Position numbers and translations under genes: made by a program | Shown: positions 42,051 through 50,786 of the stretch, one piece after another | Layout: each line of letters starts with the position of its first letter | Position numbering within the stretch: the first letter of the stretch is position 1 | NCBI RefSeq assembly: GCF_019039035.1 | Contig: NZ_JAHNZT010000012.1 | Span: forward strand, 124,001 to 188,000 | Direction: 5' to 3' | Source of the DNA: Citreicoccus inhibens | Lineage (GTDB): Bacteria > Myxococcota > Myxococcia > Myxococcales > Myxococcaceae | DNA: 64,000 bases | The notes under the pieces: generated by a model | Seen by the model: the letters and a program-made list of their open reading frames with translations, nothing else | The model's database searches: none | What the model was told of the DNA's origin: nothing

Positions 42051-43057
42051 ACGAGCTGCTGCGCCGCCTCTTCTTCCTGCCCGAGCAGGGCTCCACCTTC
42101 GCGACGCGCGTGGACGCGCTGCACTTCGCCATGCTGCTCACCACGCTGGGGGTGGGCACGGGGCTCGGCCTCACGGGCCTGGTGTTCCTGGTCCGCTATC
42201 GCCGTCGCGCGAGCGCGGAGCCCACGCCGCACCTCATCGCGCCCGTGTGGTTGGAGGCCGTGTTCGTGAGCGTGCCGCTCGCGTTGTTCCTGCTGTGGTT
42301 CGCGCTGGGCTTCCGACAGTACGTCTGGGTAGAGAGCCCGCCACCCGACGCGATGGATGTGTATGTCACCGCGAAGCAGTGGATGTGGAAGTTCGCCTAT
42401 CCCGGTGGGCCGAGCGCCATCGACACGCTGGTGGTGCCGGCGGGGCGGCCCGTGCGGCTGTTGATCACCTCGCGCGACGTCATCCACTCGTTCTTCGTGC
42501 CGGACTTCCGCTTCAAGCGCGACGCGGTGCCCGGCCGCTACACGGAGATCTGGTTCGAGGCGCCACGTCCAGGGCGCCATCAGGTCCTGTGCGCGGAGTA
42601 CTGCGGGCTGGACCACTCGCAGATGCGGGGCGAGGTGGTGGTGCTGTCGCCCGCCGACTTCGAGGCGTGGCGCGCGTCGCGTCGCGAGGGCGTCCCCGTG
42701 GCGGGCGAGTCCATGGCCGAGCGCGGCGAGCACGTGGCCGCCAGCCAGGGCTGCTTGCAGTGCCACAGCGTGACGGGCGTGCCGCACATCGGGCCCACGT
42801 GGTGGGGCCTCTACGGCAGGGTCGAGCCATTGGTGGGAGGGGGCAAGGTGCTGGCGGACGAGGCCTACCTCACCGAGTCGATGATGGATCCGCTGGCCAA
42901 GGTGGTGGCGGGCTATCCGCCCGTCATGCCCAGCTACCACGGCCGCTTGAGCGCGGGGGACGCGGGCGCGCTGGTGGAGTTCATCAAGTCGCTGCGACCG
43001 CCGAGGCCCGGTCCCCCTGTCGCGGAGGAGCCTGTCTATGTCCCCACCGGTCGCTGA
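42047..43057 (+). CDS. coxB: Cytochrome caa3 oxidase subunit II with fused cytochrome c
   Basis: 336 residues. Two membrane helices, then KQWMWKFAYPGG, the CuA cupredoxin with ITSRDVIHSFFVPDF and the copper site C182-x3-C-x3-H-x2-M (CAEYCGLDHSQM). After residue 220 a cytochrome c domain has C236-L-Q-C-H and the axial-Met candidate in YPPVMPSYHG. The fusion makes this a caa3 type, accepting electrons directly from alternative complex III without soluble cytochrome c. It overlaps coxA by 20 bp. Confidence 0.93.
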   Translation: MNELLRRLFFLPEQGSTFATRVDALHFAMLLTTLGVGTGLGLTGLVFLVRYRRRASAEPTPHLIAPVWLEAVFVSVPLALFLLWFALGFRQYVWVESPPPDAMDVYVTAKQWMWKFAYPGGPSAIDTLVVPAGRPVRLLITSRDVIHSFFVPDFRFKRDAVPGRYTEIWFEAPRPGRHQVLCAEYCGLDHSQMRGEVVVLSPADFEAWRASRREGVPVAGESMAERGEHVAASQGCLQCHSVTGVPHIGPTWWGLYGRVEPLVGGGKVLADEAYLTESMMDPLAKVVAGYPPVMPSYHGRLSAGDAGALVEFIKSLRPPRPGPPVAEEPVYVPTGR

Positions 43058-44666
43058 GCCCGGGGCGCTGCCGCCCGACAACTACCTCTCGGAGGGGCGC
43101 ACGCTCTGGTCCTGGCTCACCACGCGTGACCACAAGCGCATCGGCGTGATGTTCCTGATGCTGACGCTGGGGTTCTTCTTCCTGGGGGGAGTGTTCGCGC
43201 TGGCGCTGCGCATCGAACTGCTGACGCCGGGGCGCACCATCATGGGGCATCTGGCCTACAACCGGTCGTTCACGCTCCATGGCGTCATCATGGTGTGGCT
43301 GTTCATGATTCCGGCCATCCCCTCGGCCTTCGGCAACTTCCTGGTGCCGTTGATGATTGGCGCGCGCGACGTGGCCTTTCCTCGGCTCAACCTCGCGTCC
43401 GTCTATCTCTTCCTGTTGGGCGCCAGCGTCGCGCTCTGGGGAATGATTCAGGGCGGAGCGGACACGGGCTGGACGTTCTACACGCCGTACAGCACGACCA
43501 CGGGCACGGCGGTGCTGCCCGTGTTGCTGGGCGTGTTCATCATCGGGTTCTCCACCATCCTCACGGGGCTCAACTTCATCGCCACGGTGCATCTCTTGCG
43601 AGCGCCCGGGCTGACGTGGATGAGGTTGCCGCTGTTCGTCTGGGCCATCTACGGCACGTCCATCATCCAGGTCCTGGCCACGCCCGTGTTGGGCATGGTG
43701 TTGCTCCTGGTGGCGCTGGAGCGCGTGGTGGGCGCCGGCATCTTCGACCCCGCGCGCGGCGGCGACCCCATCCTCTTCCAGCACCTGTTCTGGTTCTACA
43801 GCCACCCGGCCGTCTACATCATGGTGCTGCCGTCCATGGGCGTCATCAGCGAGGCGGTGTGCGCCTTCAGCCGGAAGAACGCCTTCAGCTACCGGATGAT
43901 TGTCTATTCCACGATGGGCATCGCGTTCGTGGGCTTCTTCACGTGGGGGCACCACATGTTCACCTCGGGCGAGTCCACGTTCGGCGCGGGCGCCTTCGGG
44001 GTGATGTCGATGCTGGTGGCCATCTTCACCGCCATCAAGATCTTCTCGTGGCTGGGCACGCTGTACCGAGGCTCCATCGCGCTGGAGGCGCCGCTCTTCT
44101 ACGTGCTCGGGTTCATGTTCTTCCTCTTCTCCGGAGGGATGATTGGCGTGGCGTATGCGACCACGTCGCTGAACCTGCACTGGCATGACACGTACTCGGT
44201 GGTGGCGCACTTCCACTTCATCATGGTGGGGGCCACGCTCATGGCGTTCCTGGCGGGCCTGCACTACTGGTTCCCGAAGATGTTCGGCCGCACCTATCCG
44301 GGGGCGCTCGCCAACGCGGCGGCGGTGCTGGTGGTGTTTGGCTTCATCGCCACCTTCGTGCCGCAGTTCCTCCTGGGCAACGCGGGCATGCCGCGCCGGT
44401 ATGCGGACTACCCGCCTCGATTCCAGTCGTTGCATGTCGCGTCCACCGCGGGCGCGTCGTTGCTGGCGTTCGGCTTCTTGAGCATCGCGGGCTATCTGGC
44501 GTGGAGCCTGCGCCATGGCGCGCTCGCGGGAGACAACCCGTGGGGCAGCCTGGGCTTCGAGTGGCAATCCCAGTCACCGCCGCCCACGCGCAACTTCGAC
44601 GTCACCCCCGTTCACGCGACGGGGCCGCATCAGTACGCGCCCGGGGAGCCTCGTCATGCCGCATGA
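43038..44666 (+). CDS. coxA: Cytochrome c oxidase subunit I, A2 type
   Basis: 542 residues, 12 membrane helices. The CuB/Tyr helix reads WFYSHPAVYIM: Y254-S255-H256-P-A-V-Y260. The Glu of HPEVY in A1 oxidases is replaced, and the YS pair marks A2-type oxidases of the Thermus/Rhodothermus kind, where YS closes the D-channel. WGHHMFTSG holds the other CuB histidines and HWHDTYSVVAHFHFI the heme a/a3 ligands. It reduces oxygen and pumps protons. It overlaps coxB by 20 bp and coxC by 11 bp. Confidence 0.94.
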   Translation: MSPPVAEPGALPPDNYLSEGRTLWSWLTTRDHKRIGVMFLMLTLGFFFLGGVFALALRIELLTPGRTIMGHLAYNRSFTLHGVIMVWLFMIPAIPSAFGNFLVPLMIGARDVAFPRLNLASVYLFLLGASVALWGMIQGGADTGWTFYTPYSTTTGTAVLPVLLGVFIIGFSTILTGLNFIATVHLLRAPGLTWMRLPLFVWAIYGTSIIQVLATPVLGMVLLLVALERVVGAGIFDPARGGDPILFQHLFWFYSHPAVYIMVLPSMGVISEAVCAFSRKNAFSYRMIVYSTMGIAFVGFFTWGHHMFTSGESTFGAGAFGVMSMLVAIFTAIKIFSWLGTLYRGSIALEAPLFYVLGFMFFLFSGGMIGVAYATTSLNLHWHDTYSVVAHFHFIMVGATLMAFLAGLHYWFPKMFGRTYPGALANAAAVLVVFGFIATFVPQFLLGNAGMPRRYADYPPRFQSLHVASTAGASLLAFGFLSIAGYLAWSLRHGALAGDNPWGSLGFEWQSQSPPPTRNFDVTPVHATGPHQYAPGEPRHAA

Positions 44667-45285
44667 GTCCACCGCGGAGCACTGGGGCTCGGAGGCCGCG
44701 CGCGCGCACGCGGCGCACCTGGGGATGTGGCTGTTCATCTCCACGGAGGTGCTGCTGTTCGCGGCGCTCTTCACGACCTATGGCGTGTATCGCTCCGTGT
44801 ATCCGGAGGTGTGGCGCGAGGCCCAGGCGCACATGGACGTGACGCTGGGCACGGTGAACACGGTGGTGTTGGTGACGAGCAGCGTGCTGGTGGCGCTCGC
44901 GGTCCACGCGACGCGGGAGGGGCGGCCGGGGACGGGTGGCGCGCTCCTGGGGCTCGCCGCGCTGCTGGGGGTGACGTTCCTCGTCTTGAAGGGCGTGGAG
45001 TACGCCGGCCACGCGCGCGAGGGCGGACTGCCCGGCGAGTGGTATCGCCTGGAGGCGCTGCCCAAGCCGGGCGCGAGCCTGTTCTTCAGCCTCTACTACC
45101 TGCTGACAGGCCTGCACGCGGTGCACGTGACGCTGGGGGTGGGCGTGCTGACGGTGCTCGCGGTGCGCGCCGCGGCGGGTGGCTTCTCCGCGAGCGACCA
45201 CACGCCGCTGGAGCTGGGCGGCATGTACTGGCACCTCGTGGATGTCATCTGGCTGTTCGTCTACCCCATCCTGTATCTGTCGTGA
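44656..45285 (+). CDS. coxC: Cytochrome c oxidase subunit III
   Basis: 209 residues with five membrane helices, starting near GMWLFISTEVLLFAALFTTY. TVNTVVLVTSSVLVALAV, LVLKGVEYAGH, FFSLYYLLTGLHAVHVTLG and the final GGMYWHLVDVIWLFVYPILYL are the standard subunit III blocks in the short (five-helix) form. It supports proton uptake and complex stability. It overlaps coxA by 11 bp and coxD by 4 bp. Confidence 0.93.
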   Translation: MPHESTAEHWGSEAARAHAAHLGMWLFISTEVLLFAALFTTYGVYRSVYPEVWREAQAHMDVTLGTVNTVVLVTSSVLVALAVHATREGRPGTGGALLGLAALLGVTFLVLKGVEYAGHAREGGLPGEWYRLEALPKPGASLFFSLYYLLTGLHAVHVTLGVGVLTVLAVRAAAGGFSASDHTPLELGGMYWHLVDVIWLFVYPILYLS

Positions 45286-45650
45286 GGCGGGCGATGCGCG
45301 ACGCGAAGTCCCTGGGCGTGGTGGGGGTGCTGGGCGTGGGCATGGGGTTGCTCGCGCTCACCGCGCTGACGTTCCTGTTGCACCGGCTGCCGCATGGCGC
45401 GTGGTCGCTGCCCACCGCGCTGCTCATCGCGAGCGTGAAGGGCGTGCTCATCGCGACCTTCTACATGCACCTGCGCGAGCGCCGCGGCGGGGGCGTGCTG
45501 ATTCTCACGGCGTCGGTGGTGTTCGTGGCCGTGCTGCTGACGGTGTGCATCCTGGAGACGCGCACGCGCTTCGCGCCGTCCATTCCGCCGGGACCGTTCC
45601 CGGTGCAGCCCCTGCCGGGACTGGAGGCGACGCGGGCCGCGCCCCCCTGA
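45282..45650 (+). CDS. coxD: Cytochrome c oxidase subunit IV-type protein
   Basis: 122 residues from GTG 45282 (GTGA overlap with the coxC stop); ATG 45294 is the alternative. Three hydrophobic helices: VVGVLGVGMGLLALTALTFLL, TALLIASVKGVLIATFYMHL and LILTASVVFVAVLLTVCIL. The KGVLIATFYMHLRE block is the signature of caa3/bo3 subunit IV (COX4_pro/CtaF type). It ends the respiratory operon, 13 bp before the convergent lipoprotein gene. Confidence 0.88.
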   Translation: MRRAMRDAKSLGVVGVLGVGMGLLALTALTFLLHRLPHGAWSLPTALLIASVKGVLIATFYMHLRERRGGGVLILTASVVFVAVLLTVCILETRTRFAPSIPPGPFPVQPLPGLEATRAAPP

Positions 45651-45663
45651 GCGCGGCCCTCCG

Positions 45664-46503
45664 TCACTGGCTCGCGAGCAGTGGCTCGCTGTCCACGCGC
45701 GTCTGCTCTACCCAGCCGCCCGCGAAGGACGCTCCCGCGTGGGTGGACAGGCGCAGCTCCAGATGGACGACGCGCGGGCCCAGCGCCTGGGCGTGGAGCA
45801 GGAGCACGTGGGTGGCCTCCGCGAGGACGCGCGGCGCCACGGGCTCGGCGCCGCTGGCGGCGCCACGGGTCGCGCGCCAATCGCGCAGCCGCCACGACAC
45901 CAGTCGCCCATCCTCCATCTTCACGTCCACGCTCACCCACGCCGCGCCCCCATGAGGCACCGCGACAGGCGCGAGCGCTTGCTGGAGTTTCTCCATCGCG
46001 CGGGCCTGGACGTCCGGGGCGATGCCCTTGTGGCGCAGCGGCATCGGCCGCCCCTCCAGAGGACGCGAGGCGGTGTGGGATTGCGCCTGCTCCACCTGCC
46101 AGCGCGAGTCTTCACGACGCAAGGTCAGGTACACCTCGCCCGGGGGACGCCGGCCCAACTCGGTGAGCGCTCGGGCCACCGCGTCGCGGGTGTCGCCTGG
46201 ACTCGTCGGGGCGCCTGCGCGCGTGTCGCGCCGCAGGGCCTGATAGCCCGTCAGCGTGAGCGCGCCACGCTCCGACCAGAAGGTGAACACCAACCGCGTG
46301 CCCACCTCGTGCACGCCCTCGGCCACGCCCCAGACCTGCGACGTCGCCAGCGCCACCTCCGCGTCGCGCGCCTCGTCCCAGGCCTCTTCATCCATCGCCA
46401 TCAGGCCCGGGTCGCGCGGGGCGGAGGCGCAGCCGCACAGCCCCGCGACCAGCACGGCCAGCAGCCCTCGCGTCAGCGTGGAGGGAAGGAATTGAACTCG
46501 CAT
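45664..46503 (-). CDS. Lipoprotein of unknown function
   Basis: 279 residues with tggagg 5 bp before the ATG. The signal LLAVLVAGLCGC gives lipidation at about Cys25. The mature part has repeated amphipathic strands and helices (RLVFTFWSERGALTLTGYQA, GEVYLTLRREDSRWQVEQA, GGAAWVSVDVKMEDGRLVSWRL) and ends ALGPRVVHLELRLSTHAG. No family was recognised. It converges on the oxidase operon, and the promoter probably lies in the 130-bp spacer upstream, which has an inverted repeat gaatcagg/cctgattc (46537-46575). Confidence 0.72.
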   Translation of the reverse strand: MRVQFLPSTLTRGLLAVLVAGLCGCASAPRDPGLMAMDEEAWDEARDAEVALATSQVWGVAEGVHEVGTRLVFTFWSERGALTLTGYQALRRDTRAGAPTSPGDTRDAVARALTELGRRPPGEVYLTLRREDSRWQVEQAQSHTASRPLEGRPMPLRHKGIAPDVQARAMEKLQQALAPVAVPHGGAAWVSVDVKMEDGRLVSWRLRDWRATRGAASGAEPVAPRVLAEATHVLLLHAQALGPRVVHLELRLSTHAGASFAGGWVEQTRVDSEPLLASQ

Positions 46504-46636
46504 GAGAGCCTCCAGGTAGGGCGCGCGGCCGGGTTGGAATCAGGTCTATTTCGTGTTGCTTGTCTCTCCTGATTCAGACGGCGGGCGCGCGCGTCGCTGA
46601 CGGGCTCGCGCCTGGGGGTGAGTCGTTGTTCGGCAT

Positions 46637-47128
46637 TCAGCGCGCGCGCGGCCGGAAGCGGGCGCGGGCGGCGGGGAGCGTTCCGAGGGCCGCGCCGAAC
46701 GCGAGGTGGAGCGCGAGGAGGAGGGGACCCGGATGGGCTCGGTCCAGGGGCGGGGACGCGAAGGGGAGGATCCACTCGGTCATCACGCTCCACAGGACCA
46801 GGCTGTACAGCAGGCCCAGCATGAGGGCGGCCACGGCCGTGCCTCCCCGGGGAAGTACCAGGGCGAAGCCGGTGGCCAGCGCGCCCGCCAGCGCGAAGTG
46901 GAGCAGGAGGCCCAGCACCACGGTTCCGGTGCCCAGGGGCGCTCCTGCCCGGAAGAAGGTGCCCGCCACGAGGAGGGCGGGACGCCAGGGCGCTCCGTGC
47001 AGGACCCCCACGGCCCCGCACGCCAGCAGCGCCATCGCGACCGCGCCCACGGTCCCCGCGAGCGCGCCGGGAAGCAGCGCGTCGCGCAGGGGGTTCCAGT
47101 CCCTCGCCCGGGCGCGGCGCGCGCTCAT
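46637..47128 (-). CDS. Small polytopic membrane protein
   Basis: 163 residues from ATG 47128, overlapping the stop of the next upstream gene (ATGA). Four hydrophobic segments are visible: GALAGTVGAVAMALLACGAVG, ALLVAGTFFRAG with TVVLGLLLHFALAGALATGFALVL, AVAALMLGLLYSLVLWSVM and LLLALHLAFGAALGTL. The N-terminal basic stretch suggests a cytoplasmic start. No known family could be named. It is co-transcribed with the 117-residue membrane protein gene upstream. Confidence 0.65.
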   Translation of the reverse strand: MSARRARARDWNPLRDALLPGALAGTVGAVAMALLACGAVGVLHGAPWRPALLVAGTFFRAGAPLGTGTVVLGLLLHFALAGALATGFALVLPRGGTAVAALMLGLLYSLVLWSVMTEWILPFASPPLDRAHPGPLLLALHLAFGAALGTLPAARARFRPRAR

Positions 47129-47478
47129 GTGGGCAGCCGAGGCGAGTCGCGCACCTCGGCCACCACGCCCCCCATGAATGCGCCCACGATGACGCCCACG
47201 CCAGACACGGCGCTCACCACGCCCAGCGCCAGGACGGGCACGCTGTCGCCGCGCAGCAGGGAGAACAGCATCAACAGGAGCCACATCCCCAGCGCCACCC
47301 ACAGCGCGGGCGCAATGGCCACGCTGCCGGCCCGCGAAGAGGACCCGACGCGATAGCCGCCGATGATGCCGCCGACGAGGCCGTTCACGGTGGGCAGGAA
47401 GAAGAGCAGCAGGCTCCACGCCACCATCCACGCCGCGCCCTCTCGGGCGGGGTCACCGGGTCTCTTTGGACTGACCAT
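47125..47478 (-). CDS. Small membrane protein, DUF-type, three to four helices
   Basis: 117 residues from ATG 47478, with gaggaggg 9 bp upstream. Hydrophobic segments: MVAWSLLLFFLPTVNGLVGG with IIGGYRVG, ALWVALGMWLLLMLFSLL and LALGVVSAVSGVGVIVGAFMGG. The glycine-rich GGIIGGYRVG and GAFMGGV motifs recall DUF5518-like integral proteins, but I am not certain. It forms a two-gene operon with the following membrane protein and is divergent from the ATPase gene. Confidence 0.65.
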   Translation of the reverse strand: MVSPKRPGDPAREGAAWMVAWSLLLFFLPTVNGLVGGIIGGYRVGSSSRAGSVAIAPALWVALGMWLLLMLFSLLRGDSVPVLALGVVSAVSGVGVIVGAFMGGVVAEVRDSPRLPT

Positions 47479-47649
47479 GCGCGTGCCCTCCTCTTCAGGA
47501 GGTTGCTCACCTGTCCGGGCGCGTTGAGTCCGCGTGGGGACCGGCGCCTGGTGTCTCCCTCGTGCGGCGAGCAGGCGGGACTGTTGGCCAAGCCATGCTT
47601 GGGCCGGGGGGCTTGCGGGGAGGGTGTGCGGGGCAGGTAGGCTCGGGGC

Positions 47650-48528
47650 GTGATTGCCTCGGTCCATTTCGAGCACTTCCGTGGCTTGCTCGGCGTGGAG
47701 CTGACGCTGGAGCCGCTCACCGTGTTGGTGGGGGTCACGGCCTCGGGGAAGACGTCGGTGCTGGACGGGCTGCAACACCAGCTCGCCTACGAGCCCACGG
47801 ACTTCTGGCGGATGGACGGCTCGCGGCGCATCGCCATCGAGTGGACGTATGCCCATGGCGACCGCACCCGCGTGGAGTACCCCTTCTCCGTCATGGACAC
47901 CCTGCCCGGGCAGGGCCACGCGACGCAGCAGCTCGCGCTCAACATGAGCGCCCTGCGCGCGGGGGCGCCGGCGGGGCGGGCCACGTGGCTGGAGCGCTCC
48001 GGGGGAAACCTCGCCAGCGTCTTCGCCGCGCTGCCCACGCCCACGCGCGCCGCCATCTCCCGAGAGCTGTCGCGGTGCCTCCCCTCGCTGAGCGAGGTGG
48101 ACGTGGCGCAGGACGTGGATGGCAAGACGTACCGCCTGCGCTTCCGGGACCGCTGGAGCCCGGATGTCTGGTACGCGCCCGAGCAGGTGTCGGACGGCGC
48201 GCTGTGGCTGATGGCCTTCCTGGTGGTGCCGCACCAGCGCCCGTTGCCGGAGTTGCTGACGCTCGACGAGCCCGAGCGCGCCCTCCATCCCGCCCTGATG
48301 CGCGAGGTGATGGCGCAACTGCGGGCGCTGGCGCGCGGCGAGTCCACGGGGCAGCCGGTGCAGGTGGTGCTGGCCACGCACTCGCCGGACCTGCTGGAGC
48401 TGGTACGCCCCGAGGAGGTGCGGCTCCTGTCGCGCTCCGCGACGGACGGCTCGGTGAGCGTGCGCGCGGTGCAGGGCGGCAGGTCCGACTGGCGCCGCGA
48501 GTGCAGGGCCGTGCTCGACGCGCTGTGA
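47650..48528 (+). CDS. AAA ATPase of the RecF/SMC-like (DUF2813-type) class
   Basis: 292 residues from GTG 47650. The start VHFEHFRGLLGVELTLEPLTVLVG and Walker A GVTASGKTS (about 29-37) are RecF-like. A short insert replaces the coiled coil. The ABC-type signature appears as VSDGALWLMAFLV, Walker B as LLTLDEPERALHP and the His switch as LATHSPDLLE. Such stand-alone ATPases occur in DNA repair and in defence systems, but no nuclease partner is adjacent here, so its role is open. It converges on the SPW-repeat gene. Confidence 0.82.
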   Translation: MIASVHFEHFRGLLGVELTLEPLTVLVGVTASGKTSVLDGLQHQLAYEPTDFWRMDGSRRIAIEWTYAHGDRTRVEYPFSVMDTLPGQGHATQQLALNMSALRAGAPAGRATWLERSGGNLASVFAALPTPTRAAISRELSRCLPSLSEVDVAQDVDGKTYRLRFRDRWSPDVWYAPEQVSDGALWLMAFLVVPHQRPLPELLTLDEPERALHPALMREVMAQLRALARGESTGQPVQVVLATHSPDLLELVRPEEVRLLSRSATDGSVSVRAVQGGRSDWRRECRAVLDAL

Positions 48529-48547
48529 GCCACGGGCCCGCGCGGGC

Positions 48548-48889
48548 TCAGGTGGGCGAGGTGTACTTCGTGGCCCGCCAGGCCAGCAGGTTGCGCTCGG
48601 CCGAGACGAGCGAGAAGCACACCACCAGGGCCCCCACGATGACGTCGTTCGCGGTGGCGCGCGTGATGTCGCCGTAGCCCAGCACGGGCGGAGACAGCAC
48701 GAGCCACGCGCCCAACAGCGTGTTGACGAAGCGCAGCCCCATGACGAGCGACGAGAGCAGCGCGACCGTGGCAATCAACAGCCCGACGATGGCGTCATTC
48801 ATTCGCGGCACGGGGTGGGGATAGTCGAGCACGACCGGGGCGATGATGAGCCAGACCCCCAGGAACAGATTGCACCAGCGAGCCCACAT
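48548..48889 (-). CDS. SPW-repeat membrane protein
   Basis: 113 residues from ATG 48889, with ggagg 8 bp upstream. Two related halves each contain a membrane pair: WCNLFLGVWLIIAPVVLDY and, later, FVNTLLGAWLVLSPPVLGY. The internal repeat and the LGxWLxxxP pattern match the SPW family (PF03779). The second helix of each half is followed by MNDAIVGLLIA and ANDVIVGALVV. It is an inner-membrane protein of unknown function. Confidence 0.82.
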   Translation of the reverse strand: MWARWCNLFLGVWLIIAPVVLDYPHPVPRMNDAIVGLLIATVALLSSLVMGLRFVNTLLGAWLVLSPPVLGYGDITRATANDVIVGALVVCFSLVSAERNLLAWRATKYTSPT

Positions 48890-48937
48890 GGCGGACACCT
48901 CCACGCGCGTACCACCGCAAGGTGCGGCACGCTCCAC

Positions 48938-48958
48938 CCGCCCCTCAAGCGGGGGCGG
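48938..48958 (-). terminator. GC hairpin after the proline dehydrogenase gene
   Basis: Perfect stem ccgcccc (48938-48944) and ggggcgg (48952-48958), 7-base loop, 25 bp past the 3' end of the proline dehydrogenase gene on its strand. Confidence 0.55.
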
Positions 48959-48982
48959 CGGACGGAGCGAGGGCTCGGTGCG

Positions 48983-49915
48983 TCAGCCTCGCCACAGCTG
49001 ATGCCAGAGGAAGCGCAGGTTGGCGGGGCGCTCGGCCAGCCGGCGCATGAGATACGGATACCAGGCGCGGCCATACGGCACATACACCCGCACCGGATGG
49101 CCCTCGAGCGCCAGGGCGAGCTGCAGGTCGCGGCGGATGCCGAGGAGCATCTGGAACTCGAAGGCGTCCTTGGGCAGTCCGCGCGCCTCGGCGTGCGCGC
49201 GCGTGGCGTCAATCATTCGCTCGTCATGCGTGGCGATGCCATGGCGCACGCCGCTGTCGAGCAACACGCGCATGCAGCGCACGAAGTTCGCGTCCACGTC
49301 TGCCTTGTCCGGGAAGGCCACGTCGGAACGCTCCAGGTAGGCTCCCTTGCACAAGCGGATCCGCACCCCTTCGGCGCACAGGGCTCGGGCATCCGCCTCC
49401 GTGCGGCGCAGGGCGCTTTGAAGCACCGCGCCCACGTGGGTTTCGCCAGACTCCGCGCGCAGCGCGCGCACGATGTCCAACGTCACCTGCGTCACCGCCG
49501 CGTGTTCCATGTCCACGCGGACGAAGGAGTCGCGCGCGGTCGCCTCGGCCACCACCTCGCGCGCGTTGGCCAGCGCCAGCGCGGGGGAGAGCAGCAGACC
49601 GCACTGCGTGAGCTTCAACGACACGTGTGCCTTCACTCCGGACTCGTCGATCCGCCGCAGCAGGCGTTTGTATTCAACGACCTCCTCGTGGGCTTCGGCC
49701 TCGCTGCGCACCGCTTCGTTGAGGTGGTCCACGCTGGCCCGCAACCCTTGCTCCGCCAGGGCGCGCGCGGTGTCCACCGCGTCCTCCCAGGTCTCACCCG
49801 CGACGAAGCGCCGGGCCAGCTCCCGCAGGGGCCGCAGCTTGAGGGCGGCGCCCTTCAAACGCTGTCTCCGCGAGAGGAAGAGCAGGGTGGCGCGGGGCAG
49901 GGCGTGGGCGGTCAT
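48983..49915 (-). CDS. Proline dehydrogenase (monofunctional)
   Basis: 310 residues from ATG 49915. The TIM-barrel PRODH motifs are present: VSLKLTQCG, FVRVDMEHAAVT, VGAVLQSALRRTEAD, VRIRLCKGAYLE, GIATHDERMID, FEFQMLLGIRRDLQ, VRVYVPYGRAWYPYLMRRLAERP (quoted as pattern). It oxidises proline to pyrroline-5-carboxylate with FAD and passes electrons to the quinone pool. It is the third gene of a minus-strand operon after an acyltransferase and a hydrolase, 16 bp behind the latter. The next enzyme of proline breakdown is not in the window. Confidence 0.92.
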   Translation of the reverse strand: MTAHALPRATLLFLSRRQRLKGAALKLRPLRELARRFVAGETWEDAVDTARALAEQGLRASVDHLNEAVRSEAEAHEEVVEYKRLLRRIDESGVKAHVSLKLTQCGLLLSPALALANAREVVAEATARDSFVRVDMEHAAVTQVTLDIVRALRAESGETHVGAVLQSALRRTEADARALCAEGVRIRLCKGAYLERSDVAFPDKADVDANFVRCMRVLLDSGVRHGIATHDERMIDATRAHAEARGLPKDAFEFQMLLGIRRDLQLALALEGHPVRVYVPYGRAWYPYLMRRLAERPANLRFLWHQLWRG

Positions 49916-49931
49916 GGTGGAGCGCTCGGCT

Positions 49932-50786
49932 TCATTCCAGGTGCTGGGTGAGGAAGTCTCCAACGCAGGCGTTGAGGGCCTGCGGATGGCTCATGTACGG
50001 CAGGTGGCTGGCATGGGGGAGCAACTCCATGCGCGCGCCAGGGATTCGCGCCGCCACCTCGCGCGCGGCCCAGGTGGGCACGAGCAGGTCTCGCTGTCCT
50101 TGGATGATGAGCGTGGGCGCTTGGATTTCGGAGAGCCGGTCCCTGAGGTCCGCGGCCAGCACGTCCCGCAGCCGACGGAGCAGCTCCGTGGGAGACATCC
50201 GTCGCGACTCGCGGACAATCTCCGCTCGCGCCTCGGCGGGCAGCGCGGCCCCCCCGAGCGCCCGCGCGACCAGCGGCGCGAAGACATACGCCAGCGGCCG
50301 AGGCGCCCGGACCAGCGTGGACAACGTCAACGCCAGCCGCCGCACCCGCCGCACCCCACCCACCGGTGATACCAGCACCAGCGCCTTGACGCGCGAGGGG
50401 TGGCGCAGCGCGAAGGTCATGGCCAGCAGGCTTCCATAGGAAGACCCCAGCAGGGCGAAGCGCTCCGGAAGGCGCGCATCGGGATGGGCCAGGAGCTCCT
50501 GGTTCCATTGCAGCGGTGTCTGCCCCGTCGGTGTGCGCAGGGGTGGGGTCCACAACAGCAGCCGCAGGGTGCTCGCCAGCGGCGCCAGGGGGGCGAAGGA
50601 GCGGCCACTGGCGCCCAGGCCGGGCAGACACACCACGGTGCGCGCCGTGTCCTCGCAGCCCCCGGGGAAGGTGAACAGCCGCACAGGTGAGCCCCGCACC
50701 TCGCGCAGCTCGCAGGGCAAGGCATAGCCGTGCTGGATGTCTTCGACATCCGGGACCCAGTGCGGCCGCGTGACCAGGTCAGTCAT
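49932..50786 (-). CDS. Alpha/beta hydrolase
   Basis: 284 residues. The oxyanion region is TVVCLPGLGASGRSFAPL, the nucleophile elbow is ALLGSSYGSLLAM (G-S-S-Y-G), the acid is in IIQGQRDLLVP and the histidine in LPHASHLPYMSHP, so the catalytic triad is complete. A cap of about 60 helical residues (170-230) lies between. Its substrate is unknown. Its start overlaps the acyltransferase stop by 4 bp and its stop is 16 bp before the proline dehydrogenase start, so all three are probably one operon, perhaps with a lipid or ester substrate. Confidence 0.85.
   Translation of the reverse strand: MTDLVTRPHWVPDVEDIQHGYALPCELREVRGSPVRLFTFPGGCEDTARTVVCLPGLGASGRSFAPLAPLASTLRLLLWTPPLRTPTGQTPLQWNQELLAHPDARLPERFALLGSSYGSLLAMTFALRHPSRVKALVLVSPVGGVRRVRRLALTLSTLVRAPRPLAYVFAPLVARALGGAALPAEARAEIVRESRRMSPTELLRRLRDVLAADLRDRLSEIQAPTLIIQGQRDLLVPTWAAREVAARIPGARMELLPHASHLPYMSHPQALNACVGDFLTQHLE

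Noticed and set aside
47650-48528. Anti-phage defence system around the stand-alone ATPase
   Set aside because: The neighbours are small membrane proteins and a convergent SPW-repeat gene; no nuclease, TOPRIM or other effector gene is adjacent.
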